Shown here piece by piece: positions 1 through 5,238 of a stretch of 5,462 nt of DNA (within the stretch, counting starts at the first letter, position 1; each line of letters begins with the position of its first letter). This DNA comes from Gemmatimonadales bacterium. GTDB lineage: Bacteria; Gemmatimonadota; Gemmatimonadetes; Gemmatimonadales; GWC2-71-9. The stretch lies in the NCBI GenBank assembly GCA_013003805.1, contig JABDII010000259.1, forward strand, positions 1-5,462, read 5' to 3'. Made by a program: the position numbers and the translations under genes. Under the pieces are notes generated by a model. It worked only from the letters and a program-made list of their open reading frames with translations, was not told the DNA's origin and did not search any database.

Positions 1-363
1 ATCTCAGCCCGTGCCAAGGCGGTGAATGCGTCCGGCGTCAAAGAGGTGGCCAAAGCCGAGGGAATGCTGACGCAAGCACTGGGAAAGCTCTTCGCGCTCA
101 TGGAGGCGTATCCCGACCTCAAGGCTACGGCGAACATCACGCAACTCCAAGAGGAAGTCACGACGACGGAGAACAAAATCAGCTTCGCCCGACAGCTCTA
201 CAATGACGTCGCGACCCAGTACAACACCAAGCAAATGCAGTTTCCCGCCAATTTCGTGGCTGGCTTGGCCAAGGCGGTCCCGGCAGATCTGTGGGAGATC
301 GAGGAAGCCGCGGAACGGGCCGTTCCCTCGGTAGATCTGTCGATGAAGAAGCCTCCTGCGTGA
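1..363 (+). CDS. lemA: LemA family protein, C-terminal part (5' end outside window)
   Basis: The reading frame is open from base 1 and ends at TGA 361-363, giving 120 residues of the C-terminal part of a LemA protein. Family signatures visible are A-R-A-K-A-V near the left edge, L-F-A-L-M-E-A-Y-P-D-L-K-A, the L-Q-E-E-V-x-T-T-E-N-K-I-S-F-A-R-Q block, Y-N-x-x-x-x-x-Y-N-T-K and a closing E-E-A-A-E-R-A-V-P-x-V-D. LemA proteins normally have one N-terminal membrane helix and a long helical bundle; the helix would lie upstream of this window. The molecular role of the family is poorly defined, although it often sits beside HtpX-type proteases. Here the next gene starts inside the lemA stop codon, so the two are almost certainly one transcript. 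Family assignment is secure; function is not established. Confidence 0.93.
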   Translation: MSARAKAVNASGVKEVAKAEGMLTQALGKLFALMEAYPDLKATANITQLQEEVTTTENKISFARQLYNDVATQYNTKQMQFPANFVAGLAKAVPADLWEIEEAAERAVPSVDLSMKKPPA

Positions 364-1412
364 CGGCGGATAATCTCTTCGCGCAACAAGCGGCCAATCG
401 CCGGTCCTCTACTCTCTTGGTCGCGGGGTTCGTTGTGTTCTTCGCCTGGGTCGGCTTCGGGGGCGACCTGGGCCTCTATCTCCTGACTGAGCAGGCCGAA
501 CCCGGTGCCTACCGCCACACGATACCGTTCATGGGAATCGCGGCGCTGCTCGTCGCCGGTGGCATCGCCTGGTTCTCCTGGCGCCACGGCCCCAAGCGCG
601 TGCTCTGGTCGAGTGGGGCCTGGGAGCTGATCACCCCCGTGACGTTCGAACAACGGCAGCTCATGAACGTGGTCGAGGAGATGAGCATTGCCTCCGGCCT
701 TCCGAAGCCGTCCGTCTGGGTCGTGCCGGATCCCGACCCCAATGCATTCGCGACCGGCGTCGATCCGAGTGACGCCCATATCGCCGTCACCGAAGGACTC
801 CTCCACGTGCTGGACCGTGCGGAACTCCAAGGCGTCGTGGCCCACGAAATGGCCCACGTCCGGAATTTCGACGTCCGGCTCATGACGCTGCTCGCCGCGA
901 TGGTCGGGGTCATCGCCCTCATGTCGGATGGATTCGGACGCGTGCTGCAAGTCAAAGGCGGACGCATGCCCCGGATGGGCGGCAGGGGCGGGGGACGTCG
1001 TGGGGGTAACCCGCTCGCGATTCTGGTGCTGGTTGCCTGGGTGCTGACCCTGATCGTCGCCCCGATCATATCTCGGCTCATCGCGATGACGGTCAGTCGG
1101 AAGCGCGAGTTCTTGGCTGATGCGACCGGCGCCCAACTCACCCGCAATCCGGCGGCACTCGCATCGGCATTGGAGAAGCTCGATGGCGCCGCCGCCGCCA
1201 CGGTCGCGATCCGGCGGGGAGCCGCCCACTTGTGCATCGTGGACCCCGCCGAACGCCGCATTGCCGCCCGTGAGGGATTCGTCGGCGATGTGTTCGCCTC
1301 TCATCCTCCGATTCGACAGCGGATCACACGACTGAAGGGAATGTCGTACCAGCTTGCCAAGCAGGCGGGGGAGGAGTCGCACCCGATTTCCCCGGCCGGT
1401 CCCTCCGCCTAG
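360..1412 (+). CDS. htpX: HtpX-like M48 family membrane zinc metalloprotease
   Basis: A 350-residue protein from GTG 360. This start is chosen because it makes a GTGA 4-bp overlap with the lemA stop, typical of translational coupling; the in-frame GTG at 291 would only add hydrophilic residues read from inside lemA. Hydrophobic segments lie near residues 17-32, 55-72, 173-190 and 218-242. The zinc site is H-E-M-A-H at 162-166, with the third ligand probably E250 in S-R-K-R-E-F-L-A-D-A. A Gly/Arg-rich stretch (about 200-216) precedes the fourth helix, and the end has the HtpX-style S-H-P-P-I-R-Q-R-I-T-R-L motif (314-325). HtpX enzymes are inner-membrane endopeptidases that degrade damaged membrane proteins, with the active site on the cytoplasmic side. 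At 350 residues it is longer than the usual roughly 280-300, mainly through the region between the first two helices and the C-terminal tail. The catalytic residues are intact. The protease class is certain; the htpX symbol is by resemblance. Confidence 0.92.
   Translation: MTADNLFAQQAANRRSSTLLVAGFVVFFAWVGFGGDLGLYLLTEQAEPGAYRHTIPFMGIAALLVAGGIAWFSWRHGPKRVLWSSGAWELITPVTFEQRQLMNVVEEMSIASGLPKPSVWVVPDPDPNAFATGVDPSDAHIAVTEGLLHVLDRAELQGVVAHEMAHVRNFDVRLMTLLAAMVGVIALMSDGFGRVLQVKGGRMPRMGGRGGGRRGGNPLAILVLVAWVLTLIVAPIISRLIAMTVSRKREFLADATGAQLTRNPAALASALEKLDGAAAATVAIRRGAAHLCIVDPAERRIAAREGFVGDVFASHPPIRQRITRLKGMSYQLAKQAGEESHPISPAGPSA
1409..1412. other. CTAG shared by two convergent stop codons
   Basis: The palindrome CTAG supplies TAG to the + strand protease (1410-1412) and TAG to the minus-strand regulator (1411-1409). 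The two genes therefore converge with a 3-bp overlap and no intergenic space. Any transcription terminator for either gene must lie inside the opposite gene. No hairpin followed by a T-run was seen at this junction. Confidence 0.9.
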
Positions 1413-2455
1413 CGACTCCGCCCGAGGGTGGTGAGCTGCCGCACGAACACCACGGGATCAAAGGGCAGGGTGAACACAGCATCCCCCCCTGCGCCTCGCG
1501 CCCGGGCGCCATCGTCCGGCGTGAGGACCACGACCCGATACCGCCGCCCCTCGGCCGGATGGAACCCTCCCAAGGGGTGCGCGTCGTCCAACGCAGCCCC
1601 TGCCACCACCACGACAGCGACGTCCTCGGTGCCCGCACGGTGCTCGAGCTGCGCGAGGGACTCGGTACGCTCCACGGTGTAGCCCGCACGATGCAGCAGG
1701 AGTTCGGTGATTCGGGCGAGGGGCGGGCTCTCGAGCCACATCACAGCGAGCCCATTCGCCGGTGCCGGTTCGGGAAGTGCCGCGAGATCCATCATGGCAA
1801 TTCCGTTCACATACTCCACCGCTTGGGCGGATTGGAGGTCGCCCGCGCGGCGCATGATGTCGCGGATACGCTCGAGGGCAGCCTTGATCTCTTCGACTCC
1901 CGCTCGATGGCGTGGGGATAACTGGTCGTCATCGAGTAAAATGGAGAGTTCTGCAAACGCGGTCATGAGCGGGTTGTTGATCTCATGGTGCAGCGTGACC
2001 GTCATCTCGCCGATCGCTTCCCGCCGCGCCGCCAGCATGAGGTCACGTTCGGCCTCGGCTAGTGCCGCTCGGAGCGCACGCGTTCGCCGAACTCGCTCGA
2101 CCACCTCCGGGAGGAGCTCCACCAGAGCGGCGTCCTTGGTGAGGTAGTCCTCGGCTCCCAGTCGCAGAGCCCCGGCGGCGACCTCCTCGCCGCCATGCGC
2201 CGTCACGAGGACCACCGATGGTGGATCGGGTTGATGCCGCAGTTGTTCGAGGACTTCCATCCCCGTGAGATCCGGAAGTTGGTAGTCGAGCAGCAGAATG
2301 TCTGCCTGGTCCGCCGAGGAGACGGCGGCCTGTCCGGTAGATACTTCGAGTGGTGGAGGAAAGCCCTTTCGCGTCAACGCGGAGGACATCAGGCGGACGA
2401 TCGCGGGATCGTCGTCTGCGATGAGGATCCTGACCCCGTTACGGTCAGACATCAC
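1409..2455 (-). CDS. Response regulator: receiver + histidine-phosphoacceptor (HisKA/DHp) + degenerate receiver, no ATPase
   Basis: A 348-residue soluble protein. Residues about 8-122 are a complete receiver: acidic D14/D15, phosphoacceptor D57 in L-L-L-D-Y-Q-L-P, T85 and K107. Residues about 125-205 are a helical dimerisation/phosphoacceptor segment with a textbook H-box, A-I-G-E-M-T-V-T-L-H-H-E-I-N-N-P, placing the likely phospho-histidine at H157. No N, G1 or G2 box of a HATPase_c domain follows, so it cannot autophosphorylate as a normal kinase. Residues about 234-345 have the alternating hydrophobic strands of another receiver, ending in L-P-F-D-P, but the phospho-Asp position reads V-V-V-V-A-G and the conserved Lys is L330, so it looks like a pseudoreceiver. 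It lies 32 bp downstream of the HD-GYP regulator and is probably co-transcribed with it. The start is GTG 2455 or the adjacent ATG 2452; neither has a clear Shine-Dalgarno. Function, inferred only: a phosphotransfer or scaffolding node. Confidence 0.88.
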   Translation of the reverse strand: MMSDRNGVRILIADDDPAIVRLMSSALTRKGFPPPLEVSTGQAAVSSADQADILLLDYQLPDLTGMEVLEQLRHQPDPPSVVLVTAHGGEEVAAGALRLGAEDYLTKDAALVELLPEVVERVRRTRALRAALAEAERDLMLAARREAIGEMTVTLHHEINNPLMTAFAELSILLDDDQLSPRHRAGVEEIKAALERIRDIMRRAGDLQSAQAVEYVNGIAMMDLAALPEPAPANGLAVMWLESPPLARITELLLHRAGYTVERTESLAQLEHRAGTEDVAVVVVAGAALDDAHPLGGFHPAEGRRYRVVVLTPDDGARARGAGGDAVFTLPFDPVVFVRQLTTLGRSR

Positions 2456-2487
2456 GGCGCCGGGCGGACCAGTTCGGGAAGCGGGTC

Positions 2488-3534
2488 CTAGTTTCTCCCG
2501 TCATCTTCAAGGAACACCAGCGTGCGCCGCCGTCCGACCACGGCCTCGAGCGCAAGGTAAATGCGGGGTTCGACCGCGGTATCCATGAGATCGCGCATGC
2601 GCTCGATCGCGAACTCGGCCGACATCTTCTCTTGATACGGTCGGGACGTGGTCAATGCGTCGAAGATCTCTACCGCACCGATGATGCGCGCACCCAGCGG
2701 GATCTCATCACCGCGGATCCTGTCGGGGTAGCCGCCGCCGTCCCAGCGCTCATGGTGGTGCAGCACCGAATCCGCAATGTCTTGCAGGTGTGCCAGTGGG
2801 GCGAGGATTTGCGATCCGATCACGACATGCTGCTTGACCATCTCGTACTCTTGCTTCGTGAGCGGACCCTGCTTCAGGAAAATATCCTCCCGAACCCCGA
2901 TCTTTCCAATGTCGTGGAGGCGCCCAGCGGTACGCACGCGCTCGACCTCTTCGTCTGCCAGGCCCAGCTCCGCGGCTACCATGGCCGAAAGATCGGCTAC
3001 CCGCGCTGAATGGCCTCGAGAGTACGAATCCTTCGCCTCGAGCGCGTTGACGAGCACCTCCAGCGTGGCCACGGACACACGCTCCAGTTCGGCGATGCGT
3101 CGGGCGCCTTCCTCCCGGAAAAACTCGCTCAGCTCGCTCGATTGGCGTGACGATTCCCGCCGGTCCAGCGCCCGCCGGATGGCCCGGTCGAGATCCTTGA
3201 GGTCAATCGGCTTGGTGAGATACTCCATGGCGCCACGCTGCATGCATAGGCTTGCCGTAGTGGCGTCGTTGACAGCCGTCAGCATGAGGATGGCGATGTT
3301 GGGGCCAGCTTCGACCACCTTGGGGACGAGGTCGATGCCACTGATTCCAGGGAGGCGAACATCGAGGAGCGCAGCATCGATCGGTTCGCGAGCGAGAATG
3401 TCCAATGCCTCTTCGCCCGATTCGGCGGTGACGACGTGGTAGCCCTGCTGCGAGAGAAACCGGTTGAGCGCGCTCCGGATAGACTCTTCGTCGTCGACAA
3501 CCAGCAGGTTCAATGTCCCGTCAGTGTCGGACAC
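2488..3534 (-). CDS. Response regulator with HD-GYP output domain (likely cyclic-di-GMP phosphodiesterase)
   Basis: A 348-residue cytoplasmic protein. The receiver spans about 8-122 with D14/D15, phosphoacceptor D58 in L-L-D-V-R-L-P-G, T86 and K108-P109. A helical linker (about 123-160) leads to an HD-GYP domain: E-A-K-D-S-Y-S-R-G-H-S (166-176), L-H-D-I-G-K-I-G (206-213), H236, and H-H-E-R-W-D-G-G-G-Y-P (260-270). HD-GYP proteins hydrolyse cyclic-di-GMP at a multi-metal site, and fusion to a receiver lets phosphorylation control this. Two departures from the common motif are visible: E289 stands where V-A-D usually supplies an aspartate metal ligand, and H-V-V-I-G replaces the common H-P-x-x-G. 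No sensor kinase is in the window. GTG 3534 is taken as start because AAGGAGA sits just upstream. The next gene begins 32 bp after the stop, suggesting an operon. The domain call is firm; enzymatic activity is inferred. Confidence 0.93.
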   Translation of the reverse strand: MSDTDGTLNLLVVDDEESIRSALNRFLSQQGYHVVTAESGEEALDILAREPIDAALLDVRLPGISGIDLVPKVVEAGPNIAILMLTAVNDATTASLCMQRGAMEYLTKPIDLKDLDRAIRRALDRRESSRQSSELSEFFREEGARRIAELERVSVATLEVLVNALEAKDSYSRGHSARVADLSAMVAAELGLADEEVERVRTAGRLHDIGKIGVREDIFLKQGPLTKQEYEMVKQHVVIGSQILAPLAHLQDIADSVLHHHERWDGGGYPDRIRGDEIPLGARIIGAVEIFDALTTSRPYQEKMSAEFAIERMRDLMDTAVEPRIYLALEAVVGRRRTLVFLEDDGRN

Positions 3535-3689
3535 GGGATCTCCTTGTGATCGGTCTACCGCCCCGAGGGCCGATTCGACTTGCCGGCCGTGGTGGGCGAC
3601 TGCTTCCTGCTACAGTCATCGTGCCGGGCGACCCAGGCAACCCCCTGCACCCTGTCAGAGTGGGCCCCGCCCGGCACCGGAGCCGGCCA
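3535..3689 (-). other. Gap between mqnD and the regulator pair
   Basis: This 155-bp GC-rich stretch separates mqnD from the HD-GYP regulator and has no coding signal of its own. It is long enough to carry a separate promoter for the two regulators, but no convincing -35/-10 pair was found. The best minus-strand match, TTGCCT followed 17 nt later by GACTGT, is weak. No sigma-54 GG/GC doublet with correct spacing was found either. Whether the regulators are read through from mqnD is undecided. Confidence 0.4.
3539..3545 (-). promoter_or_regulatory. Strong Shine-Dalgarno for the HD-GYP regulator
   Basis: On the minus strand AAGGAGA is followed by TCCC and then GTG (3534-3532). GGAG is 5 nt from the start codon. 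This near-ideal site fixes the non-ATG start of the gene. Confidence 0.85.
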
Positions 3690-3698
3690 CTAGCCGGC
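3682..3698 (-). repeat. Small GC hairpin across the mqnD stop codon
   Basis: GCCGGC occurs twice (3682-3687 and 3693-3698) around the 5-nt loop CACTA, which contains the reverse complement of the TAG stop. The sequence can fold into a 6-bp stem of G-C pairs. A competing fold, CCGGC (3671-3675) with GCCGG (3682-3686), overlaps it. No T-run follows on the minus strand, so it is not a standard intrinsic terminator; it could attenuate transcription or protect an RNA end. Confidence 0.35.
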
Positions 3699-4532
3699 GA
3701 ATTCCACGTCCACTGGTGCAGGGATGATGCCGGATTCCACCCCACGACGGAGAAGGGTCCTGACGGCCTCTCTGCCCCTCGGACCGTAATCCACCGTCCA
3801 TTCATTGACGTACATCCCCACGAAGGCGTCGGTCCGCTCATCGCTGATACCTCGGTTGAAACGCTTGGCATATGCGAGAGCGGTCTGGCGATGTGCGAGC
3901 CCGTATTCGATGCTTCGGCGGAGGTCATCGGCTATCTGGGCCACCAAATCGGCCCCCAAGTCCCGCCTGACAACGTTGCCTCCCAACGGCAGGGGGAGCC
4001 CCGTTTCCGCCAGCCACCAGGCGCCGAGATCGCCCCAGAGCTCGAGGCCTTCGTCCGCGTAGGTGAGCTGGCCTTCGTGAATGACCAGCCCCACGTCGAC
4101 CGTGCCGTCATGGACCGCTCTGTCGATCTGGTCGAACGGAAGCACGACCTCGATCACATCTGGTTGAAAGAGCTTGAGCGCGAGATACGCCGTGGTGAGT
4201 TTGCCCGGCACGGCCACCCGGCGTCCTCGGAGCGCAGCGACGGGATCGGCGGGCTTCGGTTCGCGAGAGACCAGGCGGGGGCCGTAGCCGTCGCCCATGG
4301 AGGATCCACTCGCGAGCAGCGCGTAGCGGTCGGCCAAGTAGGCGTAGGCATGAATCGATACCGCCGACACTTCGAGTTCGCCTCGCCTCGCCCGGGTATT
4401 GAGTGATTCGATATCCGAGAGCTCGTGTTCGTACCGGCGCTCCCCAGTATCGATCTTCTGCTCAGCGAGGGCGAAGAACATGAACGCGTCGTCGGAGTCT
4501 GGGCTGTGGCCTACGTGAATGGTGCGGGTCAT
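3690..4532 (-). CDS. mqnD: 1,4-dihydroxy-6-naphthoate synthase (futalosine menaquinone pathway)
   Basis: A 280-residue protein, the normal length for MqnD. In the futalosine route MqnD converts cyclic dehypoxanthine futalosine to 1,4-dihydroxy-6-naphthoate, a precursor of menaquinone. Diagnostic segments are G-H-S-P-D-S-D-D-A-F-M-F (8-19), S-I-H-A-Y-A-Y-L-A-D-R-Y (59-70), G-D-G-Y-G-P (80-85), and I-H-E-G-Q-L-T-Y (151-158) followed by E-T-G-L-P-L-P-L-G-G-N-V-V. H152 corresponds to the histidine proposed as catalytic base in the family. The fold is the periplasmic-binding-protein type but there is no signal peptide, so the enzyme is cytoplasmic. ATG 4532 is chosen because the conserved N-terminal strand begins immediately after it; an upstream TTG at 4613 would add 27 unconserved, Pro/Gly-rich residues. 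The Shine-Dalgarno is weak. No other mqn gene is in the window. Confidence 0.93.
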   Translation of the reverse strand: MTRTIHVGHSPDSDDAFMFFALAEQKIDTGERRYEHELSDIESLNTRARRGELEVSAVSIHAYAYLADRYALLASGSSMGDGYGPRLVSREPKPADPVAALRGRRVAVPGKLTTAYLALKLFQPDVIEVVLPFDQIDRAVHDGTVDVGLVIHEGQLTYADEGLELWGDLGAWWLAETGLPLPLGGNVVRRDLGADLVAQIADDLRRSIEYGLAHRQTALAYAKRFNRGISDERTDAFVGMYVNEWTVDYGPRGREAVRTLLRRGVESGIIPAPVDVEFAG

Positions 4533-4675
4533 GAATCCGGACGGTTGAGGATGGCCCAGGGACGGTACGGGCGGGAAATCTACACCTGCGCCCGAGGGGG
4601 GAGAACGTCCCAACGCTGGCGTAGTCTGCCGGGACTCATTACCGTGATAGCGAATCGGTCAGTCTTGGAGATCAC
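4533..4675. promoter_or_regulatory. Divergent intergenic region between mqnD and the 91-residue gene
   Basis: This 143-bp stretch must hold the 5' signals of both divergent genes unless they are transcribed from further away. No good sigma-70 pair was found on either strand. The nearest hexamers are TAGATT on the minus strand (4584-4579) and TGATAG on the plus strand (4645-4650), each without a convincing -35. The region is inferred to be a promoter region from gene orientation, not from motifs. Confidence 0.4.
4667..4670 (+). promoter_or_regulatory. Shine-Dalgarno for the 91-residue protein
   Basis: GGAG, within TTGGAGAT, lies 5 nt before ATG 4676. It is one of the two clearest ribosome binding sites in the window and is the main reason to accept the short gene as real. 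Confidence 0.8.
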
Positions 4676-4951
4676 ATGGAGCCATCACGTGCAACCACCA
4701 CGGGCCACGTACCAGAGGCGCCTTCCGCGCGGCATCTGGGGGACCTCGCGCGCAGCGACGTGTCCTGGAGCGTGTATCTGGAGACCCGACACCAAGACGA
4801 CTCCGTCGCCGGCCGGCTTCATTTCCTCTCAGAAGACACCCTGAGAACCACCGGGTGGATCTTCCTCGAGTGGAGCGAACAGGAGATCATGAACCGCTTC
4901 AACGATTTCAGCCCGCTCGAGCTGTGGCGGGTACTGGAGAGCCTGGCCTAG
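4676..4951 (+). CDS. Hypothetical small acidic protein, 91 residues
   Basis: I do not recognise a named family. The first ~25 residues are Ala/Pro/Thr-rich and likely disordered. From about residue 29 the sequence looks like a compact folded domain with strand-like segments: W-S-V-Y-L-E-T-R (31-38), G-R-L-H-F-L (46-51) and G-W-I-F-L-E-W-S (60-67). A helix-like C-terminus follows, with E-I-M-N-R-F-N-D-F (70-78) and L-E-L-W-R-V-L-E-S-L (81-90). There are four tryptophans, no cysteine, no signal peptide and no membrane segment, so a cytoplasmic location is likely. It is divergent from mqnD and about 290 bp upstream of glnA on the same strand. The well-spaced GGAG site and the protein-like hydrophobic pattern support a real gene; the function is unknown. 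Confidence 0.75.
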   Translation: MEPSRATTTGHVPEAPSARHLGDLARSDVSWSVYLETRHQDDSVAGRLHFLSEDTLRTTGWIFLEWSEQEIMNRFNDFSPLELWRVLESLA

Positions 4952-5060
4952 GCCGTCGATCCCGTCGCTGACTGTTCCGCTTTCCCGCCCATTCTTCGCT
5001 CTCCGAGTTTTCCGGTCAACCCGCGCGGGGCCCTAGCCGCACGGTGACGACATGTACGCC

Positions 5061-5180
5061 ACAAATTGCATAAAACACACGATGATTGCCATATACTCCG
5101 TATTTGGGGACATTTTCTGCATATATGGCATCAAAAATGCACCAGTTTTGCACATATGAGGCATCACAGATTACATTCGA
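5061..5180 (+). promoter_or_regulatory. AT-rich control region upstream of glnA
   Basis: By hand count about 45 of these 120 bases are G or C (about 38%), in a window whose genes are clearly GC-rich. A good -10-like hexamer TATACT (5092-5097, five of six to TATAAT) is present but lacks a clear -35. A second candidate pairs TTGCAC (5148-5153) with TACATT (5172-5177) at 18-bp spacing; each hexamer is a partial match. The sharp composition change, promoter-like hexamers and repeated elements together suggest the regulated promoter of glnA, the next gene on the + strand. Glutamine synthetase genes are commonly under nitrogen control, which would suit such a region; the actual regulator is unknown. 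Confidence 0.55.
5083..5166. repeat. Three related operator-like elements, two direct and one inverted
   Basis: The core is TGATGCC followed by an ATAT tract. Copy A reads forward, TGATTGCCATATAC (5083-5096). Copy B reads on the minus strand, TGATGCCATATATGC (5133-5119). Copy C reads on the minus strand, TGATGCCTCATATGTGC (5166-5150). Copies B and C align without gaps over 21 bases (5113-5133 and 5146-5166) with 16 identities, exactly 33 bp apart, about three helical turns. Copy A is inverted relative to both. A further TTGCATAAAA (5066-5075) resembles the outer end of B and C. The arrangement suggests cooperative protein binding; chance similarity in AT-rich DNA is the main alternative. Confidence 0.5.
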
Positions 5181-5238
5181 GCCGCGTGGGGACCTGCCCC
5201 GCCCTCGCCTTTGGAACACTCTACCCTTTGAGACGCTC

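Larger units (their letters stand above)
4952..5238. other. Intergenic region before glnA
   Basis: This region of about 287 bp has two halves. Bases 4952-5050 are GC-rich and pyrimidine-biased, with short palindromes (GGCCTAGGCC at 4945-4954 over the preceding stop, CCCGCGCGGG at 5020-5029, GGGCCC at 5028-5033), none followed by a T-run. Bases 5061-5180 are strikingly AT-rich and are listed separately. No RNA gene was recognised. The minus strand is open across 5016-5426, but its product is low-complexity and resembles no known protein. Confidence 0.6.

Noticed and set aside
198..1382. Long minus-strand open frame of 394 codons antisense to the protease
   Set aside because: Its product is rich in Arg, Gly, His and Asp with no hydrophobic core or known motif, and it lies opposite a clear HtpX-like gene. 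It is a typical GC-rich shadow frame.
3601..3630. Possible sigma-54 promoter (GGCACGATGACTGTAGC on the minus strand)
   Set aside because: The GG and GC doublets are about 15 nt apart rather than the required 12, and the TTGC block is missing.
3513..4406. Plus-strand open frame of 297 codons antisense to mqnD
   Set aside because: mqnD on the other strand has strong family motifs over its full length. The antisense product has no recognisable domain.
4945..5033. Intrinsic terminator after the 91-residue gene from the palindromes GGCCTAGGCC and CCCGCGCGGG
   Set aside because: The palindromes are only 10 bp with no room for a proper loop and no following T-run.
5061..5180. CRISPR array or insertion-sequence end suggested by the spaced AT-rich repeats
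   Set aside because: There are only two direct copies, with imperfect identity (16 of 21), no uniform spacers, no transposase and no target-site duplication.
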